This document shows positions 1 through 5,838 of a stretch of 8,405 nucleotides of DNA, piece by piece. Both the position numbers and the translations under genes were made by a program. The notes beneath the pieces are model-generated. The model did no database searches and was not told the DNA's origin. It worked only from the letters and a program-made list of their open reading frames with translations. Where the stretch lies: the NCBI GenBank assembly GCA_023396345.1, contig JAEWWO010000052.1:1-8405 (forward strand), written 5' to 3'. The DNA is from Bacteroidota bacterium (GTDB lineage Bacteria; Bacteroidota; Bacteroidia; Chitinophagales; Chitinophagaceae). Within the stretch, counting starts at the first letter, position 1. Every line of letters begins with the position of its first letter.

Positions 1-426
1 GAGATGCACCGCTACATTCCTATTCTTGCCAAATGGGCAGGTTACAGAAAAATAGGTGAAAAAGTAGTAGAACATCGCCCGAGAAAATATGGCGTTACTA
101 AGTTTGGATTAAGCAGATTTGTAAATGGTTTTCTTGATTTGTTTACCAGCAGCTTCATCAGTAAATTTGGAAAAAGACCTATGCACTTTTTCGGTTTATG
201 GGGTACTTTGTTTTTCCTTGCAGGTTTTCTTATCGTGTTTGTGCTGGTGGCAATGAAAATTATTTCGCCGGATACAAGCCTTACTAACAGTGTATTATTC
301 TACATATCTCTTACTGCTATGATTATTGGTATGCAATTATTTTTAGCAGGCTTTGTAGGAGAACTCATTACACGCAATTCATCTGAAAGAAACAACTATT
401 TAATAGAACAAAAATTAGGAATCTAA
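1..426 (+). CDS. Family 2 glycosyltransferase, membrane-anchored (C-terminal part)
   Basis: This is the last 141 codons of a gene that begins left of the window; the frame is open from base 1, so the ATG at base 4 is internal. The visible part starts with a cytoplasmic stretch ending the catalytic region (EMHRYIPILAKWAGY, then HRPRKYGVTKFG). Such a basic R-x-R-x-x-G-x-[ST]-K segment is typical of DPM1/GtrB/ArnC-like polyprenyl-phosphate sugar transferases. Two hydrophobic helices follow, at about residues 61-85 and 95-121 of the visible part, and then a short polar tail. Family knowledge: these inner-membrane enzymes move a sugar from a nucleotide donor to an undecaprenyl-phosphate-type lipid, or build surface glycolipids. 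The donor-binding DxD region is outside the window, so the substrate cannot be inferred. The aminotransferase starts 5 bases downstream, so the two are probably co-transcribed. Confidence 0.88.
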   Translation, partial: EMHRYIPILAKWAGYRKIGEKVVEHRPRKYGVTKFGLSRFVNGFLDLFTSSFISKFGKRPMHFFGLWGTLFFLAGFLIVFVLVAMKIISPDTSLTNSVLFYISLTAMIIGMQLFLAGFVGELITRNSSERNNYLIEQKLGI

Positions 427-431
427 ATTTT

Positions 432-1622
432 ATGTCTTTACAAATCAGCAAACGCGGCGAAAGTTTACCCGCTTCACCTATCAGAAAACTGGTACCTTTT
501 GCAGAGAAAGCCAAAGCAAAAGGTCTGGAAGTTTTTCATCTCAACATCGGACAACCGGATATTGAAACTCCGGCAGAAGCTGTTCAGGCAGTGAAAGAAT
601 TTTCTTCGCCTATTGTTGAATATTCGCACAGTGCGGGCAATGAATCTTACCGAAAAAAACTCGCTGAATTTTATCAGCGCGAAGGTATTGATGTAGATTA
701 TTCTCAAATCATTATTACCACAGGAGGATCCGAAGCTATTACTTTTGGCTTTATGGCTTGTTGCGATGAAGGCGATGAAATCATTATTCCTGAACCATTT
801 TATGCCAACTACAACAGCTTTGCCTTACAGGGTGGTGTAAAAGTGATTCCAGTAGCTTCAAGTATTGAAAATGGTTTTGCGTTGCCTCCTGTAGCGGATT
901 TTGAAAAACTGATAACGCCTAAAACCAAAGCCATTGTTATCTGCAATCCTAATAATCCAACGGGATATGTTTACAGCAGAGAAGAAATGGAAACATTGAA
1001 AGAAATTGTTCTGAAACATAATTTATTCCTTTTCTCCGACGAAGCGTACAGAGAATTTTGTTACGATACAGAACCATTCAGTGCAATGAATCTGAAGGGT
1101 GCTGAGCAAAATGTTGTGCTGGTAGACACCATCAGTAAACGCTACAGCGCTTGTGGCGCAAGGATTGGAGCGCTTGTAACAAAAAATGCAGATTTGTACA
1201 ACACCGTAATGAAGTTTGCTCAGGCGCGCTTAAGCCCGCCTTCATTCGGGCAGATTCTGGGAGAAGCCGCAACAACCTTACCGGCTGATTATTTCAACGA
1301 AACTAAAGCCGAATATAAAAAGAGAAGAGATACGCTTGTTTCCCGTTTACAAAAAATGGAAGGCGTATTTTGCCCCAATCCCGGCGGCGCTTTTTATGCC
1401 ATGGCAAAACTACCCATTGAAGATGCAGAAGATTTTTGCCAGTGGCTGCTGGAAAGTTTTGAACACAACGGAAAAACATTAATGGTATCTCCCGCTCCCG
1501 GATTTTATGCTACTAAAGGATTGGGAAAGAATGAGATAAGACTGGCTTATGTTTTAAATTCCGATAAAATAGAACAGGCAATGGACGTGCTGGAGGAGGC
1601 ATTAAAAGTTTATAAAAAATAA
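432..1622 (+). CDS. Class I/II pyridoxal-phosphate aminotransferase (aspartate aminotransferase-like)
   Basis: This 396-residue protein has the full length of a fold-type I aminotransferase. The expected PLP residues are visible: NIGQPD at 38-43 at the substrate entrance, NPNNPTG at 172-178 (Asn175 to the cofactor O3'), SDEAY at 202-206 (Asp203 to the pyridine nitrogen, Tyr206), the Schiff-base Lys236 in DTISKRYSACGARIG with Arg244 as phosphate ligand, and Arg370 in NEIRLAY for the substrate alpha-carboxylate. The family transfers an amino group from an amino acid (often aspartate, or an aromatic amino acid) to 2-oxoglutarate in the cytosol. Exact specificity cannot be read from the sequence. 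The ATG is 5 bases after the glycosyltransferase stop with an AT-rich leader and no Shine-Dalgarno, which is normal for Bacteroidota. No promoter is seen between the two genes. Nothing appears truncated. Confidence 0.95.
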   Translation: MSLQISKRGESLPASPIRKLVPFAEKAKAKGLEVFHLNIGQPDIETPAEAVQAVKEFSSPIVEYSHSAGNESYRKKLAEFYQREGIDVDYSQIIITTGGSEAITFGFMACCDEGDEIIIPEPFYANYNSFALQGGVKVIPVASSIENGFALPPVADFEKLITPKTKAIVICNPNNPTGYVYSREEMETLKEIVLKHNLFLFSDEAYREFCYDTEPFSAMNLKGAEQNVVLVDTISKRYSACGARIGALVTKNADLYNTVMKFAQARLSPPSFGQILGEAATTLPADYFNETKAEYKKRRDTLVSRLQKMEGVFCPNPGGAFYAMAKLPIEDAEDFCQWLLESFEHNGKTLMVSPAPGFYATKGLGKNEIRLAYVLNSDKIEQAMDVLEEALKVYKK

Positions 1623-1645
1623 CGATTAAAAAAGTTAAAAAATTT

Positions 1646-1677
1646 TTTGTTAATTATTGTACACATCATTATATTTG
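1646..1677 (+). promoter_or_regulatory. Bacteroidota-type promoter with no protein gene downstream
   Basis: TTTG at 1646-1649 is separated by 20 bases from TATATTTG at 1670-1677, a full match to the Bacteroidota -33 TTTG / -7 TAnnTTTG pattern. It lies just after the aminotransferase stop and points right. Initiation is expected at about 1684. The next protein gene lies on the opposite strand, so this promoter would drive either a small RNA or transcription antisense to the radical SAM gene. Assignment is by motif match only. Confidence 0.6.
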
Positions 1678-1683
1678 CATTGT

Positions 1684-1810
1684 AATCAAGGATAAGAGAA
1701 AAGCGATAAAGAACAGGAAGATCTTTGATACCACAACAGTTACTTAAGTTTTTTTTCATATGGCAAGCAATCGAAGACGGTCTGTAGTTTCTACTACGGA
1801 CCTTTTTTTT
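1684..1810 (+). ncRNA. Candidate small RNA of about 125 nt (unassigned)
   Basis: The 221-base gap between the aminotransferase and the radical SAM gene holds a promoter match (1646-1677) and an intrinsic terminator (1779-1810) in the same orientation, which together bound a transcript of about 125 nt. The only ATG inside, at 1760, opens a frame that runs straight through the terminator and looks unlike a protein. The body is purine-rich at its 5' end and has a run of eight T at 1749-1756. Apart from the terminator stem I see no strong fold and do not recognise a known RNA family. The alternative is that the terminator simply ends the glycosyltransferase-aminotransferase transcript and the promoter match is fortuitous. 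Confidence 0.4.
1779..1810 (+). terminator. Rho-independent terminator
   Basis: A 9-bp stem, GGTCTGTAG (1779-1787) with CTACGGACC (1794-1802), contains one G-U pair, has a 6-base loop, and is followed at once by eight T (1803-1810). The T-run is on the right, so the terminator works for rightward transcription: the aminotransferase operon, the candidate small RNA, or both. GAAGAC (1773-1778) and GTCTTC (1815-1820) flank it as an additional inverted repeat. On the minus strand the hairpin is not followed by T residues, so it is a poor terminator for the converging radical SAM operon. Confidence 0.8.
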
Positions 1811-1843
1811 GTCAGTCTTCTTACGCATCCACTCTTTTCCTGC

Positions 1844-2956
1844 TTAAAACAACGTACCCTGTATGCCTCCGGGACGTTTAAAAATCTGTGTATTTAAATG
1901 TAATGGATGTTTATTCATTCCATACATTTTTCCATATTTTTTATATTGCTGTGCAATAATGTTTGCAATAGGACCTTCTCCTCTCATACGCAGACCCCAT
2001 CTGGAATCATTCACTTTTCCTCCGTGACTTTCTTCTATAAAATGCCATACTTTATCTGCTCTGTCGGGCATATTTTTATACAACCAGTCATGAAATAGTT
2101 CTTTTATAGCACCATTCAGTCTGATAAAAGTATATGCCGTAAACGTAGCACCCGCATCAGCAGAGGCTTTCATGATTCTTTGTAATTCATGATCGTTTAA
2201 GCCCGGTATCATCGGACCAAGCATTACTCCAACCGGAACGCCTACTTTCGCCAATTGTTCCATCGCATGCAAACGTTGCGATGCCGTTGAAGTTCTGGGT
2301 TCCATAGTGCGTCGTAGTTCTTCATTAAAACTGGTAACGGATATTAATATACTTGCCAGCTTTTTACGTGCCAGTTCCTGTAGCACATCTATATCCCGCG
2401 TAATCAAAGCGTTCTTGGTAAGCATACCAATTGGCTGATTAAAACTATTGCAGACTTCCAGTAACTGTCTGGGTAATTTATAACGTTTTTCGGCAGGTTG
2501 ATAGCAGTCTGTATTGCCGCTGATCATTATCGGTTTTACTTCCCATTTCGGATGAGTCAGTTGCTTTTGCAGCATTTCTGCTGCATTAGTTTTTACTATT
2601 ATTTTTCTTTCAAAGTCAAGACCAGCGCTGTAACCCCAGTATTCATGCACATTTCGGGCATAACAATAGATGCAGCCATGCTCACAACCCGCATAGGCAT
2701 TCATACTATATGCCATACCTACATCCGGACTGTCTACTTTATTTACTATGGTTTTAGCTTTTTGTTCAATATATTGTGTCTTTACAGGAGGAATTTCCCA
2801 GTCATCAATAGATTCAATATCATCCTGCTTATACTGATGTTTCAGAAATTTATTGTGCGTATTTATCTGGGCACCTCTACCCTTTTGATACTGAATATTT
2901 TCTTCTTTTTTTGTGATGGCAACTTTAAAAGAATCCTGTTTTAAATGTTTTTTCAT
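1844..2956 (-). CDS. SplB-like radical SAM protein, PA0069 family
   Basis: This 370-residue cytosolic protein has the radical SAM cluster motif C-x3-C-x2-C at Cys91, Cys95 and Cys98 (AGCEHGCIYCYARN), where the three cysteines bind a [4Fe-4S] cluster that cleaves S-adenosylmethionine. Supporting segments are GNTD (147-150), GMLTKNALITRD (177-188), the SVTSF strand (206-210) and MLGPMIPGLND (245-255), as in COG1533 (SplB, spore photoproduct lyase-related). The PA0069-type members have no firmly established reaction; a DNA-repair role is only suggested by similarity to SplB. The protein ends IQGTLF, and QGTLF fits the sliding-clamp-binding consensus Q-x-x-[LM]-F at the free C-terminus. It is the second gene after the 2H phosphoesterase (13-base gap), surely in one operon. 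The N-terminal ~60 residues are charged and probably partly disordered. The start at MKKHLKQ is the first ATG after the upstream stop. Confidence 0.92.
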   Translation of the reverse strand: MKKHLKQDSFKVAITKKEENIQYQKGRGAQINTHNKFLKHQYKQDDIESIDDWEIPPVKTQYIEQKAKTIVNKVDSPDVGMAYSMNAYAGCEHGCIYCYARNVHEYWGYSAGLDFERKIIVKTNAAEMLQKQLTHPKWEVKPIMISGNTDCYQPAEKRYKLPRQLLEVCNSFNQPIGMLTKNALITRDIDVLQELARKKLASILISVTSFNEELRRTMEPRTSTASQRLHAMEQLAKVGVPVGVMLGPMIPGLNDHELQRIMKASADAGATFTAYTFIRLNGAIKELFHDWLYKNMPDRADKVWHFIEESHGGKVNDSRWGLRMRGEGPIANIIAQQYKKYGKMYGMNKHPLHLNTQIFKRPGGIQGTLF

Positions 2957-2969
2957 AATTCATAATTAT

Positions 2970-3560
2970 TTAGAATAACAATCCCTGATGCATTTCAATT
3001 TTTGTTTTTTCAAATACAAATTGTTCTACAAGTTTGTACTTTCCTCCCGGTGGTCTTTTAAGCAATCTCATGGAAGACGCATAAAATGTAGATTTGAAAT
3101 GATGGTTCTGCAACCATTTCCATCCTTCTTCGTATTGCTGATTAGTCAATCCTTTTGAAATTGTCAAATGTGGAGTTGTTGTAAAAAAAGGTTTCAGATT
3201 TTTATCGGGTTTCATATACTGCTGCGTATGCATGCGTATACTTTTCACAAGCTCAAGTATCGGAAGTCGTGAATCAACATTAATGTATATAGTATGTGTG
3301 GGAAAAGATGCATAACCGTTCAAGTCAATTTTTATTTTATCAAATGAGCCGGCTATACTGCGTAATTTGCTCACAATGCGCATTTCACAGGTAGGGTACT
3401 GAGTAAAAGTATTTAACGTAATGTGAGGTTTGTTTAACGCAAAAGAAGCTTTGTATCTTTCGCCGAATTCTTTTTTCACCTGCATTATTTTCTCCTCTAC
3501 TACATCAGGTATAGTGAGAATCAATAAATACTCGTTTAACGAAACAAATAAGTTATTCAT
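2970..3560 (-). CDS. 2H phosphoesterase (2'-5' RNA ligase / LigT superfamily)
   Basis: This protein of about 196 residues carries the two H-x-T motifs that define the 2H superfamily: HITLNT at residues 46-51 and HLTISK at 131-136. The two histidines act as general acid and base on 2',3'-cyclic or 2'-5' phosphodiester bonds in RNA or nucleotides; the substrate is not known here. The frame extends 12 codons upstream to an ATG at 3596, but a -7 box (3576-3583) lies inside that extension and predicts initiation near 3569. The ATG at 3560 is therefore the better start, giving a leader of about 10 bases. The C-terminus is MHQGLLF, and QGLLF fits the sliding-clamp-binding pentapeptide, as does the end of the downstream radical SAM protein. 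This is the first gene of the leftward pair, and the short spacing suggests a shared nucleic-acid processing job. Confidence 0.85.
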   Translation of the reverse strand: MNNLFVSLNEYLLILTIPDVVEEKIMQVKKEFGERYKASFALNKPHITLNTFTQYPTCEMRIVSKLRSIAGSFDKIKIDLNGYASFPTHTIYINVDSRLPILELVKSIRMHTQQYMKPDKNLKPFFTTTPHLTISKGLTNQQYEEGWKWLQNHHFKSTFYASSMRLLKRPPGGKYKLVEQFVFEKTKIEMHQGLLF

Positions 3561-3575
3561 AACAGTTATTTTACT

Positions 3576-3607
3576 CAAAGCTAAATTATTTAGCATAAAT
3601 AAACTAA
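3576..3607 (-). promoter_or_regulatory. Promoter of the 2H phosphoesterase-radical SAM operon
   Basis: Read on the minus strand, TAGCTTTG (3583-3576) matches the Bacteroidota -7 box TAnnTTTG exactly. The upstream box is a weaker TTAG at 3607-3604, 20 bases away. Predicted initiation is near 3569, about 10 bases before the ATG at 3560. This placement decides between the two possible starts of the first gene. Confidence 0.55.
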
Positions 3608-3633
3608 TATTTTTAGCATTAATCTGTATCTTT

Positions 3634-3663
3634 TTAGCTATCTGATTATTTTACGTAATTTTG
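3634..3663 (+). promoter_or_regulatory. Promoter of the U32-ferredoxin operon
   Basis: TAATTTTG at 3656-3663, followed by CA, matches the Bacteroidota -7 box. A weak -33 element, TTAG, is at 3634-3637 with 18 bases between. Initiation is expected near 3670, leaving a leader of only about 12 bases before the ATG at 3682, too short for a riboswitch or attenuator. It lies back-to-back with the leftward promoter at 3576-3607. Confidence 0.55.
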
Positions 3664-3681
3664 CACACTGAAAATTAGATA

Positions 3682-4926
3682 ATGACCAAAACAGGAAAAA
3701 TAGAATTAATGTCTCCGGCAGGAGATTTTGCCTGCCTGCAAGCTGCTATTGATAATGGTGCCGATTCGGTGTACTTTGGTGTGGAGCAGCTAAATATGCG
3801 CGCCCGCTCTACCATCAATTTCACTTTAGATGATTTAGAAGAGATTGCCAGAAGGTGCAATGAAAAAGGCGTGCACACTTACCTTACTTTAAATACCACT
3901 ATATACGACCACGATTTGTCCATCATCCGCAAATTATTGGATAAAGCAAAAGAAGCAAATCTTACGGCGGTAATTGCGATGGATCAGGCGGTAATTGCCT
4001 ATGCCAGACAAATAGGTATGGAAGTACATATTTCCACACAAATAAACATCACTAATATTGAAACGGTGAAGTTCTATTCTTTGTTTGCAGATACTATGGT
4101 ATTGAGCAGAGAGCTCAGCTTGAGTCAGGTAAAAAAAATTACAGAGCAAATTAAAAAAGAGCAAGTAAAAGGACCTAATGGTAATCTGGTTGAAATTGAA
4201 ATATTCGGTCACGGAGCTTTGTGCATGGCGGTTTCAGGAAAATGCTATTTGAGTTTACATTCACATAATTCATCTGCTAACCGTGGTGCATGTAAACAAA
4301 ATTGCAGAAAAAAATATACAGTAATAGATCAGGAAAGTGGTTTTGAAATTGAACTGGACAATGAATACATGATGTCGCCGAAAGACTTATGTACAATACC
4401 TTTCCTCGATCAAGTGATTGATGCCGGTGTAGAAGTTTTAAAGATTGAAGGTAGAGGCAGAGCTCCTGAGTATGTAGCAACCGTAACCAAATGCTACCGA
4501 GAAGCTATTGACAGTATTGCTGATGGCTCCTATTCTGAGGAGAAAGTAAGAGACTGGATGCAAAGGCTTGAAACTGTTTACAATCGTGGCTTCTGGAGCG
4601 GTTATTATCTTGGTCAGGAATTAGGTGAATGGTCTCCTAATCCCGGAAACAATGCAACACAGAAAAAATTATACATCGGATCTGCACAACATTATTATCC
4701 CAGAAATGAAATAGGGCAATTTCTGATAGAGGTGTACGATTTAAAAGTAGGTGATAAAATTTTGGTACAGGGACCTACCACGGGTTCACAGGAAATGGAA
4801 GTGACCTCTATGATGGTGAATGATATTGACAGCAATTCTGCAATCAAAGGAGACGTAGTAACCATGCCTGTTGCATTCAAAACAAGACCGTCTGATAAGC
4901 TGTATAAGATAGTTGCCAATTCTTAA
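3682..4926 (+). CDS. trhP: U32-family protein, TrhP (YegQ)-like tRNA uridine hydroxylase
   Basis: This 414-residue protein opens with ELMSPAGDFACLQAAIDNGAD, the start of a TIM-barrel-like U32 domain. It contains the U32 signature EIFGHGALCMAVSGKCYLS at 173-191. Cys181, Cys188, Cys204 and Cys208 (the last two in NRGACKQNC) match the conserved iron-sulfur ligands of the family. Further family marks are STQINITNIETVKFY (118-132), VLSRELSL (140-147), SPKDLC (232-237) and the LKIEGRGRAPEY stretch (253-264). The last ~85 residues form the smaller C-terminal beta domain. Although often labelled a collagenase-like peptidase, this branch includes E. coli TrhP, which hydroxylates U34 of certain tRNAs (ho5U) using prephenate-derived chemistry. 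Length and motifs fit TrhP better than the longer RlhA (23S rRNA) branch. A ferredoxin gene follows after 12 bases. The orthology is inferred from memory of the family, not from a search. Confidence 0.88.
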   Translation: MTKTGKIELMSPAGDFACLQAAIDNGADSVYFGVEQLNMRARSTINFTLDDLEEIARRCNEKGVHTYLTLNTTIYDHDLSIIRKLLDKAKEANLTAVIAMDQAVIAYARQIGMEVHISTQINITNIETVKFYSLFADTMVLSRELSLSQVKKITEQIKKEQVKGPNGNLVEIEIFGHGALCMAVSGKCYLSLHSHNSSANRGACKQNCRKKYTVIDQESGFEIELDNEYMMSPKDLCTIPFLDQVIDAGVEVLKIEGRGRAPEYVATVTKCYREAIDSIADGSYSEEKVRDWMQRLETVYNRGFWSGYYLGQELGEWSPNPGNNATQKKLYIGSAQHYYPRNEIGQFLIEVYDLKVGDKILVQGPTTGSQEMEVTSMMVNDIDSNSAIKGDVVTMPVAFKTRPSDKLYKIVANS

Positions 4927-4938
4927 GATAAAATTGCA

Positions 4939-5169
4939 ATGGTTGTTATTACCCTTCAAAGAGATAAATGTATAGGATGCAATTACTGTGCAGAATTTGC
5001 TCCTGATTATTTCCGTATGTCTAAAGCCGATGGCAAATCAGTTTTATTAAAATCAACAGAGAAAAAAGGCTTTCATACGCTGAAAAGTAGAAACCATGCG
5101 GCTTTGGAGCCTTGTGAAAAAGCTGCCAATGCATGTCCGGTTAAAATCATTTCTGTAAAGATGGTTTAA
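4939..5169 (+). CDS. Small [4Fe-4S] ferredoxin
   Basis: This 76-residue cytosolic electron carrier has the single-cluster pattern C-x2-C-x2-C (Cys11, Cys14, Cys17 in DKCIGCNYCAE) and a distant Cys66-Pro67 as fourth ligand (ANACPVKII). Cys59 is an extra cysteine between them that could form a disulfide or replace a ligand. The middle (residues 18-58) has no second cluster motif, so this is a monocluster ferredoxin of the Desulfovibrio/Thermotoga kind, not a 2[4Fe-4S] protein. It lies 12 bases after the U32 gene with no promoter or terminator between them, so the two should share a transcript; a redox partnership is an inference. Its TAA stop overlaps the stop of the converging downstream gene. 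Confidence 0.9.
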   Translation: MVVITLQRDKCIGCNYCAEFAPDYFRMSKADGKSVLLKSTEKKGFHTLKSRNHAALEPCEKAANACPVKIISVKMV

Positions 5170-5828
5170 GATACAGCCAATGCTTTTATTTGATTACTCT
5201 CAAAAATATGTGTTCCTTTTTCATTCTTCAATGACTGATTAATCATTGCTTTGGCAATTTTTTCGGCACTGATGCTTTTGTATTTCTTCAAACCTCCAAC
5301 CATAAGAGGATTCAATACATTAAATAAAAATTTGCTGATGGATTCCCCTGTTCTTTTTTCGTTACGCTTTCCTGTAATCAAGGCAGGACGGTATATACAG
5401 GTAGTTTCTATGTTTTGATTTCTTATGGCTTCTTCCGTTTTCCCTTTCATTTTAAGGTAATAGTTACGGCTTTTTTCATCTGCCCCCAAAGAGGAAACTA
5501 AATGAAATTGTTTCAGACCGAACTCCTTTGCTATCTCTGCTACCCATTTCGGATAAAAATAATCTATCTTATAATAGTCTTCCAGATTAGGCGTCTTCTT
5601 CCTTGTACTTCCCAGACAGGAAAAGATTACTTCTGCATTAAATTCTTCTTTTATCTGACCCAGATTTCCAAAGTCTGTTATAATCTCAGTAAGCTTAGGA
5701 TGTACGATACCTAAGGGACGGCGTACAAAAATTTTAAGTGAAGAAAAATTATAATTCTCAAGAATATTCTTCAATAAGTGACTGCCGACCAAACCAGAAC
5801 TCCCTACTATAATTGCCGATTTGCCCAT
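5166..5828 (-). CDS. NAD(P)-binding protein, TIP30/HTATIP2-like atypical SDR
   Basis: This 220-residue Rossmann-fold protein has the nucleotide-binding loop GSSGLVG at 9-15 (G-x2-G-x2-G), CLGSTRKK at 71-78, the strand VSSLGAD at 111-117 and an active-site-like Y124-x3-K128 (YLKMK). This arrangement, with SSLGAD running into YYLKMKGKTE, resembles the HTATIP2/TIP30 and YwnB-like atypical short-chain dehydrogenases. These are about 210-240 residues long and of mostly unknown substrate. The open frame can be extended two codons to a TTG at 5834, but the ATG at 5828 is the natural start, 10 bases after the SDR stop, and the two genes are probably co-transcribed. Its stop overlaps that of the ferredoxin gene by 4 bases (tail to tail), leaving no space for a terminator. 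Confidence 0.85.
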   Translation of the reverse strand: MGKSAIIVGSSGLVGSHLLKNILENYNFSSLKIFVRRPLGIVHPKLTEIITDFGNLGQIKEEFNAEVIFSCLGSTRKKTPNLEDYYKIDYFYPKWVAEIAKEFGLKQFHLVSSLGADEKSRNYYLKMKGKTEEAIRNQNIETTCIYRPALITGKRNEKRTGESISKFLFNVLNPLMVGGLKKYKSISAEKIAKAMINQSLKNEKGTHIFESNQIKALAVS

Positions 5829-5838
5829 AATCAAATAT

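Noticed and set aside
1610..1828. 72-codon open frame on the minus strand in the intergenic region
   Set aside because: It crosses the intrinsic terminator, overlaps the end of the aminotransferase gene and has no protein-like features. The strand signals here (promoter and terminator) point the other way.
1760..1896. ATG-started frame of about 45 codons on the plus strand (MASNRRRSVV...)
   Set aside because: It reads through the terminator stem and T-run and into the antisense of the radical SAM gene, so a complete mRNA would not normally be made.
2498..2944. 148-codon open frame on the plus strand
   Set aside because: It lies wholly antisense to the radical SAM gene, which has clear motifs. 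The translation is rich in Phe, Ile, Tyr and His with no domain, typical of the reverse complement of an AT-rich gene.
2950..2968. Short direct repeat CATAATT-CATAATT between the 2H and radical SAM genes
   Set aside because: Two 7-base AT-rich copies next to each other are expected by chance in this composition, and no second pairing or palindrome suggests an operator.
3682..4926. Reading the U32 gene as a secreted collagenase
   Set aside because: There is no signal peptide, and the cysteine pattern and motif order match the cytosolic RNA-hydroxylase branch; the peptidase label is historical.
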